Shown here in pieces: positions 34,142-43,312 of a stretch of 57,413 nucleotides of DNA. Where the stretch lies: the NCBI GenBank assembly GCA_025450035.1, contig JANWIF010000089.1:1-57413 (forward strand), given 5' to 3'. Source of the DNA: Gemmatimonadaceae bacterium. GTDB taxonomy: Bacteria; Gemmatimonadota; Gemmatimonadetes; Gemmatimonadales; Gemmatimonadaceae. Each line of letters begins with the position of its first letter. Within the stretch, counting starts at the first letter, position 1. Both the position numbers and the translations under genes were made by a program. A model generated the notes under the pieces. It saw only the letters and a list, made by a program, of their open reading frames with translations. It ran no database searches and was not told the origin of the DNA.

Positions 34142-35497
34142 TCACGGTTTCGCGGACGCCGCATCTCCCGGCTCGCGGCCCACAGTGGCGTAGAACACCG
34201 GAATGCCAAGTAGGATACCGCCGAGCACGCCTACGGTGGCCCAACGACTACCCGGATCCGCGATCGCATTCACGAGCAGGAACACGGTGGCTAGAATGAA
34301 TAACGCCGGCGCAACGGTGCGGCCGGGCATGCGGAACGGTGGGTCGTAGTCAGACCGCTTGCGCAGCACGAACACACCCGCAACGCCCAACGCCAGGAAC
34401 GGCACGATGGCGATCACGAACGCGTCGGCGAGCTGCTGGAAGTCGCGCACGAGCACGAAGATTATTCCCAGCAACGCGCAGAGCACGATGGACACGTATG
34501 GCGTCTGGAACCGCGGGTGCACCCGTGCGACTGCACGGAAGAACAAGCCGTCGTCCGCCATGGCGAAGAAGATGCGCGGCGCGGTGAGAATAGACCCATT
34601 GAGCGTGCCGAACGCCGAAATCATGACGGTGAGCGCAACGAACACCACGCCCGGCGCACCCATGATCTTTTCCGCGACATCGGCAGCGACGAGCGGGGAG
34701 CGGCTGATCTGACCGACGGGAAGCACGGCCAGGTAGGCGATGTTGGCGAGCGCGTAAATTGCGATGACCGCAAGCGTCCCGATGATGATCCCCATGGGCA
34801 GGTTGCGCCGCGGGTTCGCCACTTCGCCGCCAACGAATGTCACATCCTCCCAGCCGTCGTATGCCCAGAGTACCGAGACGAGGGCCAGCCCGAACGCGGA
34901 CAGGGTGAAACTTCCCTGCGGGACAGCCGGCGTGAAGTAGCCGCCAGTGTGTGGAAGTCCGAGCGCGAGCGCGAGCAGGACGATGAACAGCAGGCCGCCA
35001 TATTTAGCGATGGTGGTCACGTTCTGGACCAACGAGCCCCAGCGCAAGCCGACGTAGTTGAACGTCGCGGTGAGCGCGATGGCCACGGCCGCGACGTAGT
35101 GGACGTACGCGTCGTACGGTGCAACAGTTGTGTTGTAGCCGAGCACGCGCAGAAAATACTCGGCGAAGGTTGTCGAGATGGCCCCGAGTGCCGCGGCGCG
35201 AATGATGAGGAGCTCCGCCCAACCGAAGAGGAACGCCGGAAGCCGCCCCCACGCTTCGCGGAGAAAGACGTACAGTCCGCCGGTGCGCGGAAACGCACCG
35301 GCGAGTTCGGCGAGCGTGAGGGCACCGCAGAGGGCGAAGACACCGCCAGTGACCCATGCCGCGAGCAGCGGGATCGGACCCGGTAGTCGCTGCGCGATCC
35401 CCGCCGGCGAGCGAAAGATTCCGGAGCCGATGGTGGAGCCGACCAGCACCGCGACGGTGCTGAACAGGCCCAGGCGACGGGGAAGTTGGGAGGACAT
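34142..35497 (-). CDS. APC-family amino-acid permease (LAT-like)
   Basis: 451 residues, about 12 helices. The APC signature opens the protein: LGLFSTVAVLVGSTIGSGIF, then AGAFPRTGGLYVFLREAWGRLPAFLFGW and later FVGGEVANPRRNLPMGIIIG. The pattern matches the L-amino-acid/antiporter branch rather than GABA permeases. Upstream of the TonB receptor on the same strand (205-base gap), so not clearly co-transcribed. The substrate is not assignable. Confidence 0.9.
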   Translation of the reverse strand: MSSQLPRRLGLFSTVAVLVGSTIGSGIFRSPAGIAQRLPGPIPLLAAWVTGGVFALCGALTLAELAGAFPRTGGLYVFLREAWGRLPAFLFGWAELLIIRAAALGAISTTFAEYFLRVLGYNTTVAPYDAYVHYVAAVAIALTATFNYVGLRWGSLVQNVTTIAKYGGLLFIVLLALALGLPHTGGYFTPAVPQGSFTLSAFGLALVSVLWAYDGWEDVTFVGGEVANPRRNLPMGIIIGTLAVIAIYALANIAYLAVLPVGQISRSPLVAADVAEKIMGAPGVVFVALTVMISAFGTLNGSILTAPRIFFAMADDGLFFRAVARVHPRFQTPYVSIVLCALLGIIFVLVRDFQQLADAFVIAIVPFLALGVAGVFVLRKRSDYDPPFRMPGRTVAPALFILATVFLLVNAIADPGSRWATVGVLGGILLGIPVFYATVGREPGDAASAKP

Positions 35498-35596
35498 GGG
35501 ACGGGTAATGTAGGAAGGGGCGAACAGATAGGTAACAGGGAAGTAGGAAGGGAGAGAGGAAGACGGCTCGTGGGGAAATCCCCGGGTTGATTCCGC

Positions 35597-35914
35597 TTGG
35601 TGGTTCGACGAAGTTACGAAGTCTCGACCCTCAATCCGTTGATCATCGCTCTCTTCTGGCTCGCTGTCGTCTGTTGCGTGGTAGCGCAGATCGAAATCGT
35701 ACGGTCGGCGCTCAAGGCGCCGGTGCCGCGGGACGACATAGGCCGTCGCGTGCCGACACCGCCGCGGTGGACGGAAATCATGTGGACCGTCCTTCCGGCC
35801 ATCGGGTTGATCATCGTGCTCGTGGCCACGTGGAATGCGATACAGACGCGCGAGGCGAACATTCGCGGGTCGAACGCCATCAGCACACCGACGGTCGTCG
35901 AGCGCCCATCGTGA
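35597..35914 (+). CDS. Two-helix membrane protein resembling the anchor of cytochrome oxidase subunit II
   Basis: About 105 residues, starting at TTG 35597 or GTG 35600; no ATG is available. Two helices: LNPLIIALFWLAVVCCVVAQ and the segment RWTEIMWTVLPAIGLIIVLVA. The second has the E-x-x-WTxxPA pattern of the second helix of CoxII, but the CuA cupredoxin domain is absent. The stop is 11 bases before ctaA, so a role in cytochrome oxidase assembly or quinol-oxidase structure is plausible. I do not recognise a named family. Confidence 0.7.
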   Translation: MVVRRSYEVSTLNPLIIALFWLAVVCCVVAQIEIVRSALKAPVPRDDIGRRVPTPPRWTEIMWTVLPAIGLIIVLVATWNAIQTREANIRGSNAISTPTVVERPS

Positions 35915-35924
35915 GGATCAGGCC

Positions 35925-36911
35925 GTGAGGGCGCTTACCCTGCGGCGGCTCTCGTACGCCGCACTCGTTGCCGCACTCGCGCAGATTGTGTTTGGCGCCA
36001 TCGTGCGGATCAGCGGGTCGGGTATGGGATGCGGTAACCACTGGCCCAAGTGCTATGGGCGCTGGTTCCCTCCATTCGACCAACCGACATTGGTCATCGA
36101 ATGGACGCACCGCCTCATCGCTGCGCTATTGCTCGTGGCGCTCGCGGCGCTGGCCGCGGCGGCGTTCGCGCAGCGAGGCACGCCTGGCGTGGGCGGACGA
36201 GGCGGCGTGCTGCGCGCCAGCCTCCTGGGTTTGGTAATGTGGCCCGCGCAGGCGCTGCTGGGCGCGATCACGGTCTGGCTGGGGAACGTGTGGTACGCCA
36301 CCGTCGGCCACTGGCTGCTCGCCGCCACGCTGCTCGCGGCGCTCGCGGCGGCGGTGATGCGCGCCGGTGGGTTAGGCGGAGGGTCGGCGGTGCGGGAGCG
36401 AGGATCCGAGCGTGCGGCGCGCGGCACCCTCGCGGGCGCGGCGATCGCGCTCATCACCATCCTATTCGGCGGACTGACGGCCACGTATCCCGGCGCCAAC
36501 ATGTCGTGCCTCGGATTTCCACTGTGCCGCGGCGGCCCGGGGCCCGGCCTGACCGGGCAGCACATCCAGATCACACACCGGGTGCTCGCGTTGCTGCTCG
36601 TGTTGCACGTGTTCGGGCTGCTCATTGGCGTGACGCGTCGGCGTGAGGCCTCCGTGGTGGTACGGGGCCTCTGGATCGCGGCCGGATTGCTGGTGGCCCA
36701 GGTCGTCGTCGCCGCCACGATGGTCGAGTTCCAATTGCCGCCCGCAGTGCGCTCATTGCATCAGGCCGTTGGTGTGCTGATCTGGCTGACCCTGTTCTCG
36801 GTTGCGTATCTGGCGCGCCTGGCATCGCGTGATCACGCGATGCTCGCCGCGGCGCCAGCAACAGATGGCGCGCATCGGCCGTTCGCTCCTTCGGTGGAGG
36901 TAGGACGATGA
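35925..36911 (+). CDS. ctaA: Heme A synthase CtaA/COX15
   Basis: 328 residues, eight helices. GTG at 35925 has AGGA seven bases upstream; the longer frame to 35835 overlaps the preceding gene. It oxidises the C8 methyl of heme O to formyl for aa3-type oxidases. Heme-ligand His: EWTHRL, VGHWLLAA, QITHRVLAL and SLHQAVGV, in pairs as expected. The extracytoplasmic Cys pairs CGNHWPKC and CLGFPLC are both present, as in Bacillus-type CtaA. Coupled to ctaB by an ATGA overlap. Confidence 0.92.
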   Translation: MRALTLRRLSYAALVAALAQIVFGAIVRISGSGMGCGNHWPKCYGRWFPPFDQPTLVIEWTHRLIAALLLVALAALAAAAFAQRGTPGVGGRGGVLRASLLGLVMWPAQALLGAITVWLGNVWYATVGHWLLAATLLAALAAAVMRAGGLGGGSAVRERGSERAARGTLAGAAIALITILFGGLTATYPGANMSCLGFPLCRGGPGPGLTGQHIQITHRVLALLLVLHVFGLLIGVTRRREASVVVRGLWIAAGLLVAQVVVAATMVEFQLPPAVRSLHQAVGVLIWLTLFSVAYLARLASRDHAMLAAAPATDGAHRPFAPSVEVGR

Positions 36912-37801
36912 CCGGCGCCGTGGTGACCGCGGAACGCTCGACGTCGCTCGCTCACGACCTGGTGATGCTGACCAAGCCGCGCATCATCTCGTTGTTGCTC
37001 GTGACGACGATTGCCCCGATGTTCGTGGCCGGTTCGCCCGGCTGGGGACTGGTGCTGCGGGTTGCGTTAGGCGGATATCTCATGGCCGGCGGCGCGAACG
37101 CGGTCAACATGTACATCGACCGCGACATCGACGATCGCATGGCGCGCACCCGCCTGCGTCCGCTGCCGAGCGGGCGCATGGACCCGCGGGCCGTGCTGGC
37201 GTACGGGTTGGCGCTGGCAACGGCGGCGACGGGAGTGTTCGCGTTCACGGTGAACGTGGTGAGCGCGGCGCTGGCGCTGGCGGGATTCTACTTTTACGTG
37301 TTCATCTACACGCGCTGGCTCAAGCGGCGCACGCCGCAGAACATCGTGATTGGCGGCGCGGCCGGGGCGTTCCCTCCGCTGGTCGGTTGGGCGGCGGTCA
37401 CGGGGCGCATCGACCTCGCGGCGATCTACCTGTTTCTCATCGTGTTCTACTGGACGCCACCGCACTTCTGGGCGCTCGCACTCCTCAAACAGGCTGATTA
37501 CGGACGCGCCGGCGTGCCGATGGCACCCCTCATCTGGGGCGAGCGCGAAACCATGCGGCAGATGCTGTGGTACACGGTGATCCTCATCCCGATCACGCTG
37601 CTCCCCGCCGCGTTCGGGGCGTTCGGGATGACGTACGTGATCTCGGCGACGGTGTTGGGCGCATTGCTGCTCGCCGGCATCTGGCGCGTGATGCGCGCTC
37701 GGCCGTGGACCGGCGCCGCGTGGCGCGTCTATAAGTTCTCGCTGCTCTACCTCGCGCTGTTGTTCGTCGCCATGGCGGTGGACCGCGCCGTTGCGCGGTG
37801 A
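36908..37801 (+). CDS. ctaB: Protoheme IX farnesyltransferase (heme O synthase)
   Basis: 297 residues, UbiA-type prenyltransferase. It adds a farnesyl group to protoheme to give heme O, the substrate of CtaA. Motifs: MLTKPRIISLLLVTT, the first Asp motif NMYIDRDIDDRMARTRLRPL, FIYTRWLKRRTPQNIVIGGA and YWTPPHFWALAL. Starts within the ctaA stop and its own stop overlaps the next gene (GTGA). The oxidase subunits are not in the window. Confidence 0.96.
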   Translation: MTGAVVTAERSTSLAHDLVMLTKPRIISLLLVTTIAPMFVAGSPGWGLVLRVALGGYLMAGGANAVNMYIDRDIDDRMARTRLRPLPSGRMDPRAVLAYGLALATAATGVFAFTVNVVSAALALAGFYFYVFIYTRWLKRRTPQNIVIGGAAGAFPPLVGWAAVTGRIDLAAIYLFLIVFYWTPPHFWALALLKQADYGRAGVPMAPLIWGERETMRQMLWYTVILIPITLLPAAFGAFGMTYVISATVLGALLLAGIWRVMRARPWTGAAWRVYKFSLLYLALLFVAMAVDRAVAR

Positions 37802-38085
37802 GCGCCGACATGAGCGACCCACGTGCCGCAGGCGCCGACGAACTGGGAGTGTTGATCGCGGCCGGAGGTCACGAGCCCGAACGACTGTTGATGATCGGAC
37901 GGCCGGCGCACGCTCGCGTGCACGTGCGCGAATGGTCCACGCACAACTGGGCGGGGCCACCCGACGAGCGCGACGATTCTATCGAGGCGGTCTACGCGCT
38001 GTGTGAGCGCGCGTCCAACGAGCGGCGCCGTATGACCGCCGCCTTGCCGCGGATCCGCGCATGGCTCGACGGTCGCGGCCGCTGA
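37798..38085 (+). CDS. Small hypothetical protein in the cta operon
   Basis: About 95 residues from GTG 37798 (or 91 from ATG 37810). No domain recognised; the sequence is soluble, with segments VLIAAGGHEPERLLMIGRP and RASNERRRMTAALPRIRAWL. It overlaps ctaB by four bases and the ABC exporter by 25, so it is wedged into the operon, which argues that it is real. Codon use matches the neighbours. Confidence 0.6.
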   Translation: MSADMSDPRAAGADELGVLIAAGGHEPERLLMIGRPAHARVHVREWSTHNWAGPPDERDDSIEAVYALCERASNERRRMTAALPRIRAWLDGRGR

Positions 38086-39884
38086 CCGCAGCAGCCAGCG
38101 CCGACGAAGGTCGCGCGCGCGGGATCCCATCCCCACGAGCGCTGCGTCCGTTAGTCACGCGTATGCGGCCCTACCGCGCTCAGATGGTGGTAGCCGCGAT
38201 AGCCTTGGTGGTGAGCGCGGCAATCACACTCGCGTTCCCACTCGTCGTCCGCTATCTGCTCGACGCCGCGTTCGTCCGGGCAAACGCGGGCACGCTGAAT
38301 CGCATTGCGATCATCCTGGTCGGGCTGTTTGCCGTGCAAGCGGTGCTTAACTTCGGGCAAGTGTGGCTGCTCACGGCCGTCGCCGAGCGCATCATTGCCA
38401 AGTTGCGCGACGACTTGTTCGCACACCTGGTCCGATTGTCCCCCGGATTTTTTGCCGAGCGACGCTCGGGTGAGCTCACCAGCCGGCTAGCCACCGATGT
38501 CACCCTGCTGCAGTCAGTGATGACGTATCAGGCCACTGAACTGTCGCGGCAGGTGCTGTTTCTGTTCGGTGGCGTGGTGATGTTGACGCTCACGCATCCG
38601 CAGCTGATGGTGACGACGTTGGCGGTGGTGCCGATCATCGTCGGGTTGGCATGGGTGTTTGGGCGAGCGCTCAAGCGCGCAAGTACGGGAGTCCAGGATC
38701 GGGTAGCCGACGCGATGGGAAGCGCCGACGAGGCGTTCTCGCAGATCCGCACGGTGCAGAGCTTCACGCGCGAGGATGAAGAGGCGCGGCGATTCAGCGC
38801 CCAGTTGCGCGATGTGGTAGCCGCGGCGATCCGGAGGGCCAAGCTGCGTGGCGCGTTCTTCGGCGTCATCACGTTCTCCGCGTTCGGCGGCGTGGTGGTG
38901 GTGCTCTGGCAGGGCGGCCGGTTGGTGCTAACGGGACAGTTGACGCCCGGCGCGCTGGTGGAGTTCCTGTTCTACGCGTTCTTCGTCGCGGCGGCCGTCG
39001 GGTCGCTCGCCTCACTCTTCGGCAACTATCAGGAGGCGGTGGGTGCGGCGCGGCGCGTGTTCGAGCTGCTCGACACGCGCCCAACGGTGGTGGATCCCGA
39101 GGCGCCCGTTACGTTGCCGCGTCCCGTGCACGGCGACGTGTGGTTCGAGCACGTGACGTTCGCGTACGGACCCGACTTGCCCACGGTGCTGCATGACGTG
39201 ACGTTCCACATCGCGACGGGCGAAGTGGTGGCGCTCGTTGGGCCATCGGGCGCGGGGAAAACGACGATCGCTTCGCTCCTGACTCGATTCTGGGATGTAC
39301 CGGACGGGCAGGGAAACATCAGGCTGGACGGCATCGACATTCGGCACCTGTCGCTGCTCGATCTGCGCGGCGCGATCGGACTCGTGCCACAGGAGCCGGC
39401 GCTATTCAGCGGTACGGTACGCGACAACATCTCGTTCGCGCGGCCCGACGCGAGCAATGTCGACGTGGAAGCCGCGGCGCGGGCGGCACACGCGTGGGAA
39501 TTTATCGAGCGCCTGCCGCAAGGGCTCGAGACCCGCGTGGGCGAGCGCGGCGTGAAGCTATCGGGCGGGCAGCGCCAGCGAATCGCGATCGCGCGCGTGT
39601 TTCTCAAGAATCCCGCCGTGGTGCTGCTGGACGAGGCGACGTCGAGCCTGGACAGCGAGAGCGAGCGTCTGGTGAACAGCGCGATGGAAGTGCTCCTCAC
39701 GGGGCGTTCGACGTTGATCATCGCGCACCGGCTCAGCACCGTGCGACGCGCGGACCGGCTGCTGGTGCTGGATCACGGGCGGCTGGTGGAGCAGGGATCA
39801 CACGCGGAGCTGCTGGCCGGCCGCGGGGTGTACGCTCGACTCTACCGCGTTCAGTATCCGGACGAGGAGCCGGTCCAGGCCTAG
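38061..39884 (+). CDS. ABC exporter with fused membrane and ATPase domains (MsbA/MDR type)
   Basis: 607 residues. The six-helix exporter domain (about 30-330; GFFAERRSGELTSRLATDVT coupling region) precedes the ATPase: Walker A GPSGAGKTT, Q-loop near GLVPQEPALFSGTVRDNI, signature LSGGQRQRIAIARVF, Walker B VVLLDEATSSLDSES and H-loop IAHRLSTV. It works as a homodimer on lipid, drug or peptide substrates. Starts inside the previous gene, so it belongs to the ctaA-ctaB transcript. The link to heme genes hints at, but does not prove, a porphyrin or lipid substrate. Confidence 0.92.
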   Translation: MARRSRPLTAAASADEGRARGIPSPRALRPLVTRMRPYRAQMVVAAIALVVSAAITLAFPLVVRYLLDAAFVRANAGTLNRIAIILVGLFAVQAVLNFGQVWLLTAVAERIIAKLRDDLFAHLVRLSPGFFAERRSGELTSRLATDVTLLQSVMTYQATELSRQVLFLFGGVVMLTLTHPQLMVTTLAVVPIIVGLAWVFGRALKRASTGVQDRVADAMGSADEAFSQIRTVQSFTREDEEARRFSAQLRDVVAAAIRRAKLRGAFFGVITFSAFGGVVVVLWQGGRLVLTGQLTPGALVEFLFYAFFVAAAVGSLASLFGNYQEAVGAARRVFELLDTRPTVVDPEAPVTLPRPVHGDVWFEHVTFAYGPDLPTVLHDVTFHIATGEVVALVGPSGAGKTTIASLLTRFWDVPDGQGNIRLDGIDIRHLSLLDLRGAIGLVPQEPALFSGTVRDNISFARPDASNVDVEAAARAAHAWEFIERLPQGLETRVGERGVKLSGGQRQRIAIARVFLKNPAVVLLDEATSSLDSESERLVNSAMEVLLTGRSTLIIAHRLSTVRRADRLLVLDHGRLVEQGSHAELLAGRGVYARLYRVQYPDEEPVQA

Positions 39885-39911
39885 CGTCGGGGAGGCGGGC
39901 CTGACGGGCCG

Positions 39912-40724
39912 TCAGCGCGGCGCCGGCATCGCCACGTTCACGGTCGCCGCCTCTCCCTTCTTCACCTGGACCGTGGTCTCGCGCATGCCTAACGCTGGCT
40001 GCCACACGGCCACGTGGTACGTGCCCGGTGGAATCGAATCGATGTGGAAGCTTCCGTCGCGGGCGGTGACGGTAAAGTACGGCTGATCGAAGACGCGGAT
40101 CCAGCCGTGGGTGGCCGCGTGCAGGTCGCACCGCACCTCGACCAGCCCCGCGTGCGCCAGGACGGCGGCGGTCGGCACGACCTGGCCGGCATCGTTCTCG
40201 TCGACGACGTCGAGGGTGGCCGCGCCTAACAGGAAGCGGGTGCGGTGCGCGATCGGGTCGCGGCTGCGCACGTCGAGCATGCCGCCGGCCACGGCGGCCT
40301 GTACCGCGGGTCGCGCGGCGCAGCGCGCGGTGGTAAGATCGTACCGGCGCATCATCGGGAGGGGTTTGCCGGCCCGCAGGTCGTCGATCCACACCACGGC
40401 GCCGGCTACGCGGTCCCCCGCTCCCTCCACAAGTGACACTCGCGGCGTCGCGCCGCACCAGCGCGCGTCGGCGCTCGAAAACACGACGGTGTCGCGCCGG
40501 ACGTGGCCGGTGACGGTGACGCGTCCGGTAATGCGCCCGGCGCCGTTCACGGAAATGACCTGGTACGCCGGCGCAGCACCCCGGCCCGATGTGTCGGCCG
40601 CCGCCGCGGGCACGGCCGCCGCGGGCGCAGCCGTGCGCTGGCCGGCGGCGTCGCACGAGACGCCGGCGAACGACGCGCACAACACGAGCGCGAGGGCGCT
40701 GCCGCGCCGCGGAAGGTGCCTCAC
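39912..40724 (-). CDS. Lipoprotein with carboxypeptidase-regulatory-like domain
   Basis: 270 residues; GTG at 40724 overlaps the permease stop (GTGA). The lipobox FAGVSC at about residues 19-24 predicts a lipid anchor. After an Ala-rich linker come GRITGRVTVTGHVRRDTVVF and, near the end, VEVRCDLHAATHGWIRVFDQ, then DGSFHIDSIPPGTYHVAVWQ. This is a copper-protein-like/CarboxypepD_reg pattern seen in Acidobacteriota and Gemmatimonadota exported proteins. The C-H pair in RCDLHAATH could bind a metal. Function unknown. Confidence 0.72.
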   Translation of the reverse strand: MRHLPRRGSALALVLCASFAGVSCDAAGQRTAAPAAAVPAAAADTSGRGAAPAYQVISVNGAGRITGRVTVTGHVRRDTVVFSSADARWCGATPRVSLVEGAGDRVAGAVVWIDDLRAGKPLPMMRRYDLTTARCAARPAVQAAVAGGMLDVRSRDPIAHRTRFLLGAATLDVVDENDAGQVVPTAAVLAHAGLVEVRCDLHAATHGWIRVFDQPYFTVTARDGSFHIDSIPPGTYHVAVWQPALGMRETTVQVKKGEAATVNVAMPAPR

Positions 40725-42058
40725 CGCGCCCTCCGTCGCACGAGGACGAACACCACCACGCCGGCGGCGAGAATCACGGTCCCCAGCAGCGACATGCGCA
40801 GCGACTTGTAGAACGAGCTGACGATGCCGGCGACGGCCGCGATCACGAAGAATCCCGGCACCACCGGATAGCCGAACGTGCGATACGGGCGCTCTGCGTT
40901 AGGCATCGAGCGGCGCAGGGCGAACACGCTGGCCGCGCCGAGGCCGAAGAAGATCCAGTCCGCGAACACGACGCCGCTGAGCAGCGTGCCCAGGTTCCCG
41001 GCGGTGAGGAGGAGCAGCGCGATGGACCACACGGCCATGACGACGATGGCGACATGGGGGGAGCCGAAGCGCGGATGCACGCGCGCCGCGGCATCGAGGA
41101 ACAGGCCGTCGCGCGCCATGGCGTACACGATGCGTGAATTGGCGAGGATGGTCACGTTCACGAATCCGAAAATGGAGATCATCGCGGCGAGCGCGATGAA
41201 CGTCGCGCCGCCCGGACCGAACATCTGCGTCGCTGTGTCGGCGGCCACGGCCGTCGATGCGGCAAGTCCGTCGCGGCCCAACGCGCGCAGGTACGCCGTG
41301 TTGGCGCCCAGATAACAGACGACCACGATGGCAATGCCGATAGCCAGGGCGCGCGGGATGTTGCGACCGGGGTCGCGGATCTCGCCGGCCACCATGTTCA
41401 TCTGCTGCCACCCCCCGATCGTGAACAGCACCGGCACGAACGCGGCGCCGAGTCCAGCCCGCAGGCTGGTTCGCGGCGGCGGTGCATTCGGCACGAGCGG
41501 CGGCACCGCGAGCCTGTTCCAGAGCACCGCCGCGCCGACGATGACGACGCCCAACGCGGCGACCTTGGCGACGGTCATCACGTTCTGCACCAGGGCGCCG
41601 GGTTTGACGCCCAGGTAGTTCACCAGGGCCAGGACGGCGATGGTGATGCCGGCTACGCCTAACCGACCACCAATGGCGCCGAGCGGCACGAAGTGCTCCA
41701 CGTAGCCGGCGAAGCCGACGGCCACCGCCGCGATGGCGCCCGATGCGATCAGGAGAAGCGACATCCAGCCGTAGAGAAACGCGGGGAGCGCGCCGAACGC
41801 CTCGCGGATGTACACGTACGCACCGCCGGCGTCGGGCATGAGTGCGCCCAACTCGGCGTACGTGAGCGCACCAGCGAACGCCACGACGCCGCCAACCGCC
41901 CAAACGAACAACACCCACCCCGCGGTCGGAAGCTCCTTGGCGGTTTCGGCCGGCGTGAAGAAGATGCCGCTGCCGATGATGCCACCAACGACGAGCATTG
42001 CCGCCGAGAAGATGCCGAGCTCGCGGCGCAGTTCGACCGGCGACTCCGCGGCGCGCAA
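40721..42058 (-). CDS. APC-family amino-acid permease
   Basis: 445 residues. Signature LGIFSAAMLVVGGIIGSGIF, followed by ALMPDAGGAYVYIREAFGALPAFLYGW and VAGEIRDPGRNIPRALAIGI. Paralogous in layout to the permease at 34142-35497. The start appears to be TTG at 42058, 14 bases after the peptidase stop; no ATG is available near the signature. One transcription unit with the M24 peptidase upstream and the lipoprotein downstream, suggesting uptake of amino acids released from proline-containing peptides. Confidence 0.88.
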   Translation of the reverse strand: MRAAESPVELRRELGIFSAAMLVVGGIIGSGIFFTPAETAKELPTAGWVLFVWAVGGVVAFAGALTYAELGALMPDAGGAYVYIREAFGALPAFLYGWMSLLLIASGAIAAVAVGFAGYVEHFVPLGAIGGRLGVAGITIAVLALVNYLGVKPGALVQNVMTVAKVAALGVVIVGAAVLWNRLAVPPLVPNAPPPRTSLRAGLGAAFVPVLFTIGGWQQMNMVAGEIRDPGRNIPRALAIGIAIVVVCYLGANTAYLRALGRDGLAASTAVAADTATQMFGPGGATFIALAAMISIFGFVNVTILANSRIVYAMARDGLFLDAAARVHPRFGSPHVAIVVMAVWSIALLLLTAGNLGTLLSGVVFADWIFFGLGAASVFALRRSMPNAERPYRTFGYPVVPGFFVIAAVAGIVSSFYKSLRMSLLGTVILAAGVVVFVLVRRRAR

Positions 42059-42072
42059 CGAGCGGCGGCCGC

Positions 42073-43251
42073 TCAGACGACGAGCAGGTCGCGCTGGTAT
42101 TCGCGCGGCGTGATGGTGACCCGGTTGTCGCCTAAATGCGCATTCACTTCGCTGCGTACGCCGATGTCGCCCGGAATGTAGATCCCCGGCTCGATGGAGA
42201 ACGCGACGCCGGGAATGAGCCGGCGCTCCTCGCGCGTCTCGAAGTTGTCGATGTGCGGGCCTGAACCATGCAGCTGGATGGAATCGATCGAGTGCCCCGT
42301 GCGGTGCGTGAAATACTCGCCGAAGCCACGCTGCGCGATAACCGCGCGAGCCGCGTCATCCACATCCGCGCCACGCATGGGAACCGGACCCACACCCTTC
42401 TCGCGTACCGCGGAAATGGCCGCGTTACGCGCGTCGCGCACGGCTTCCCACACCGTGACGGCGCGCGTGTTGGGCGCGCCGAGTGAGCCCATCCAGGTCT
42501 GGTCCGCGTAGACCCCGCCACGTTCTCTGCCCCAGAGGTCGATGAGCAACAACTCGCCCGCGACTACGCTGCGTGGGCGGCTGGACGACGGCGAATAGTG
42601 AGGATCGGCGGCGTTCGCACCAGCGGCGACTATCGGGGGATGGTCGAACTCGAGCGACGCGCGCTCGAATCGCTCGATGATCCAATGCTGCAGCGCGTCC
42701 TCGGTGAGGGCTTCGTTGGCCGCGACACGCGCGCCGGCCAAGGCCATCGCGTCCCTGGCCACGCCAGCCACCACCTCGGCGGCACGCAGGTGAGACGCGA
42801 GCTGGTCCGGCGTCCAGAGCGCGTAGAACCGCGTGACCAGGTCAGCCGACGGCACGACCTCCGCACCCGAGCCGCGAACCAGATCGAGCACCCCGGCCGG
42901 CACACGGTCGACGTACGGGACGGCATCCCCGGGCGAGTACTCCATGGCGACGCGCTTTCCGCGCACCAGCGATGCGATCGTCTCCTCGAGCGTTTGCCAT
43001 GTGCTGTATCGCTCGCGCCGCCATTCCTTGGGCCACTCACGCCACGGCCCCTGCTCGATGTTGTGGGTCACGGCTACCGGCACTCCCTCCTGCGGAATGA
43101 ACGCGAAGATGCGCCGTGTGACCATTCCTTTGAGCCCCAGTACGCCGCCGGCAATAGGGTTGCACCCCTGAAAATCGAATAGGAGCCAGGCATCGATTCC
43201 GGCCTCAGATAAAGAACGCTGTACGGAAGGCAACGTACCAGGTGTAATCAT
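42073..43251 (-). CDS. M24 metallopeptidase, Xaa-Pro aminopeptidase-like
   Basis: 392 residues: an N-terminal creatinase-like domain (about 1-150; AGIDAWLLFDFQGCNPI) and a C-terminal pita-bread domain. All five metal ligands are recognisable: Asp in LLIDLWG, Asp in VYADQTW, His in THRTGHSID, Glu in AFSIEPGIY and Glu in VRSEVNAHL. It removes N-terminal residues next to proline, in the cytoplasm (no signal peptide). First gene of the peptidase-permease-lipoprotein unit. Confidence 0.92.
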   Translation of the reverse strand: MITPGTLPSVQRSLSEAGIDAWLLFDFQGCNPIAGGVLGLKGMVTRRIFAFIPQEGVPVAVTHNIEQGPWREWPKEWRRERYSTWQTLEETIASLVRGKRVAMEYSPGDAVPYVDRVPAGVLDLVRGSGAEVVPSADLVTRFYALWTPDQLASHLRAAEVVAGVARDAMALAGARVAANEALTEDALQHWIIERFERASLEFDHPPIVAAGANAADPHYSPSSSRPRSVVAGELLLIDLWGRERGGVYADQTWMGSLGAPNTRAVTVWEAVRDARNAAISAVREKGVGPVPMRGADVDDAARAVIAQRGFGEYFTHRTGHSIDSIQLHGSGPHIDNFETREERRLIPGVAFSIEPGIYIPGDIGVRSEVNAHLGDNRVTITPREYQRDLLVV

Positions 43252-43312
43252 TTCTCATGCGTCCTTCGCTCAGAAGGGAGTTGCTTGGAGCGCGGTCCCA
43301 CGATTGACTACG

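Noticed and set aside
34517-35386. A 289-codon plus-strand frame
   Set aside because: Shadow of the amino-acid permease; charged low-complexity product without any domain.
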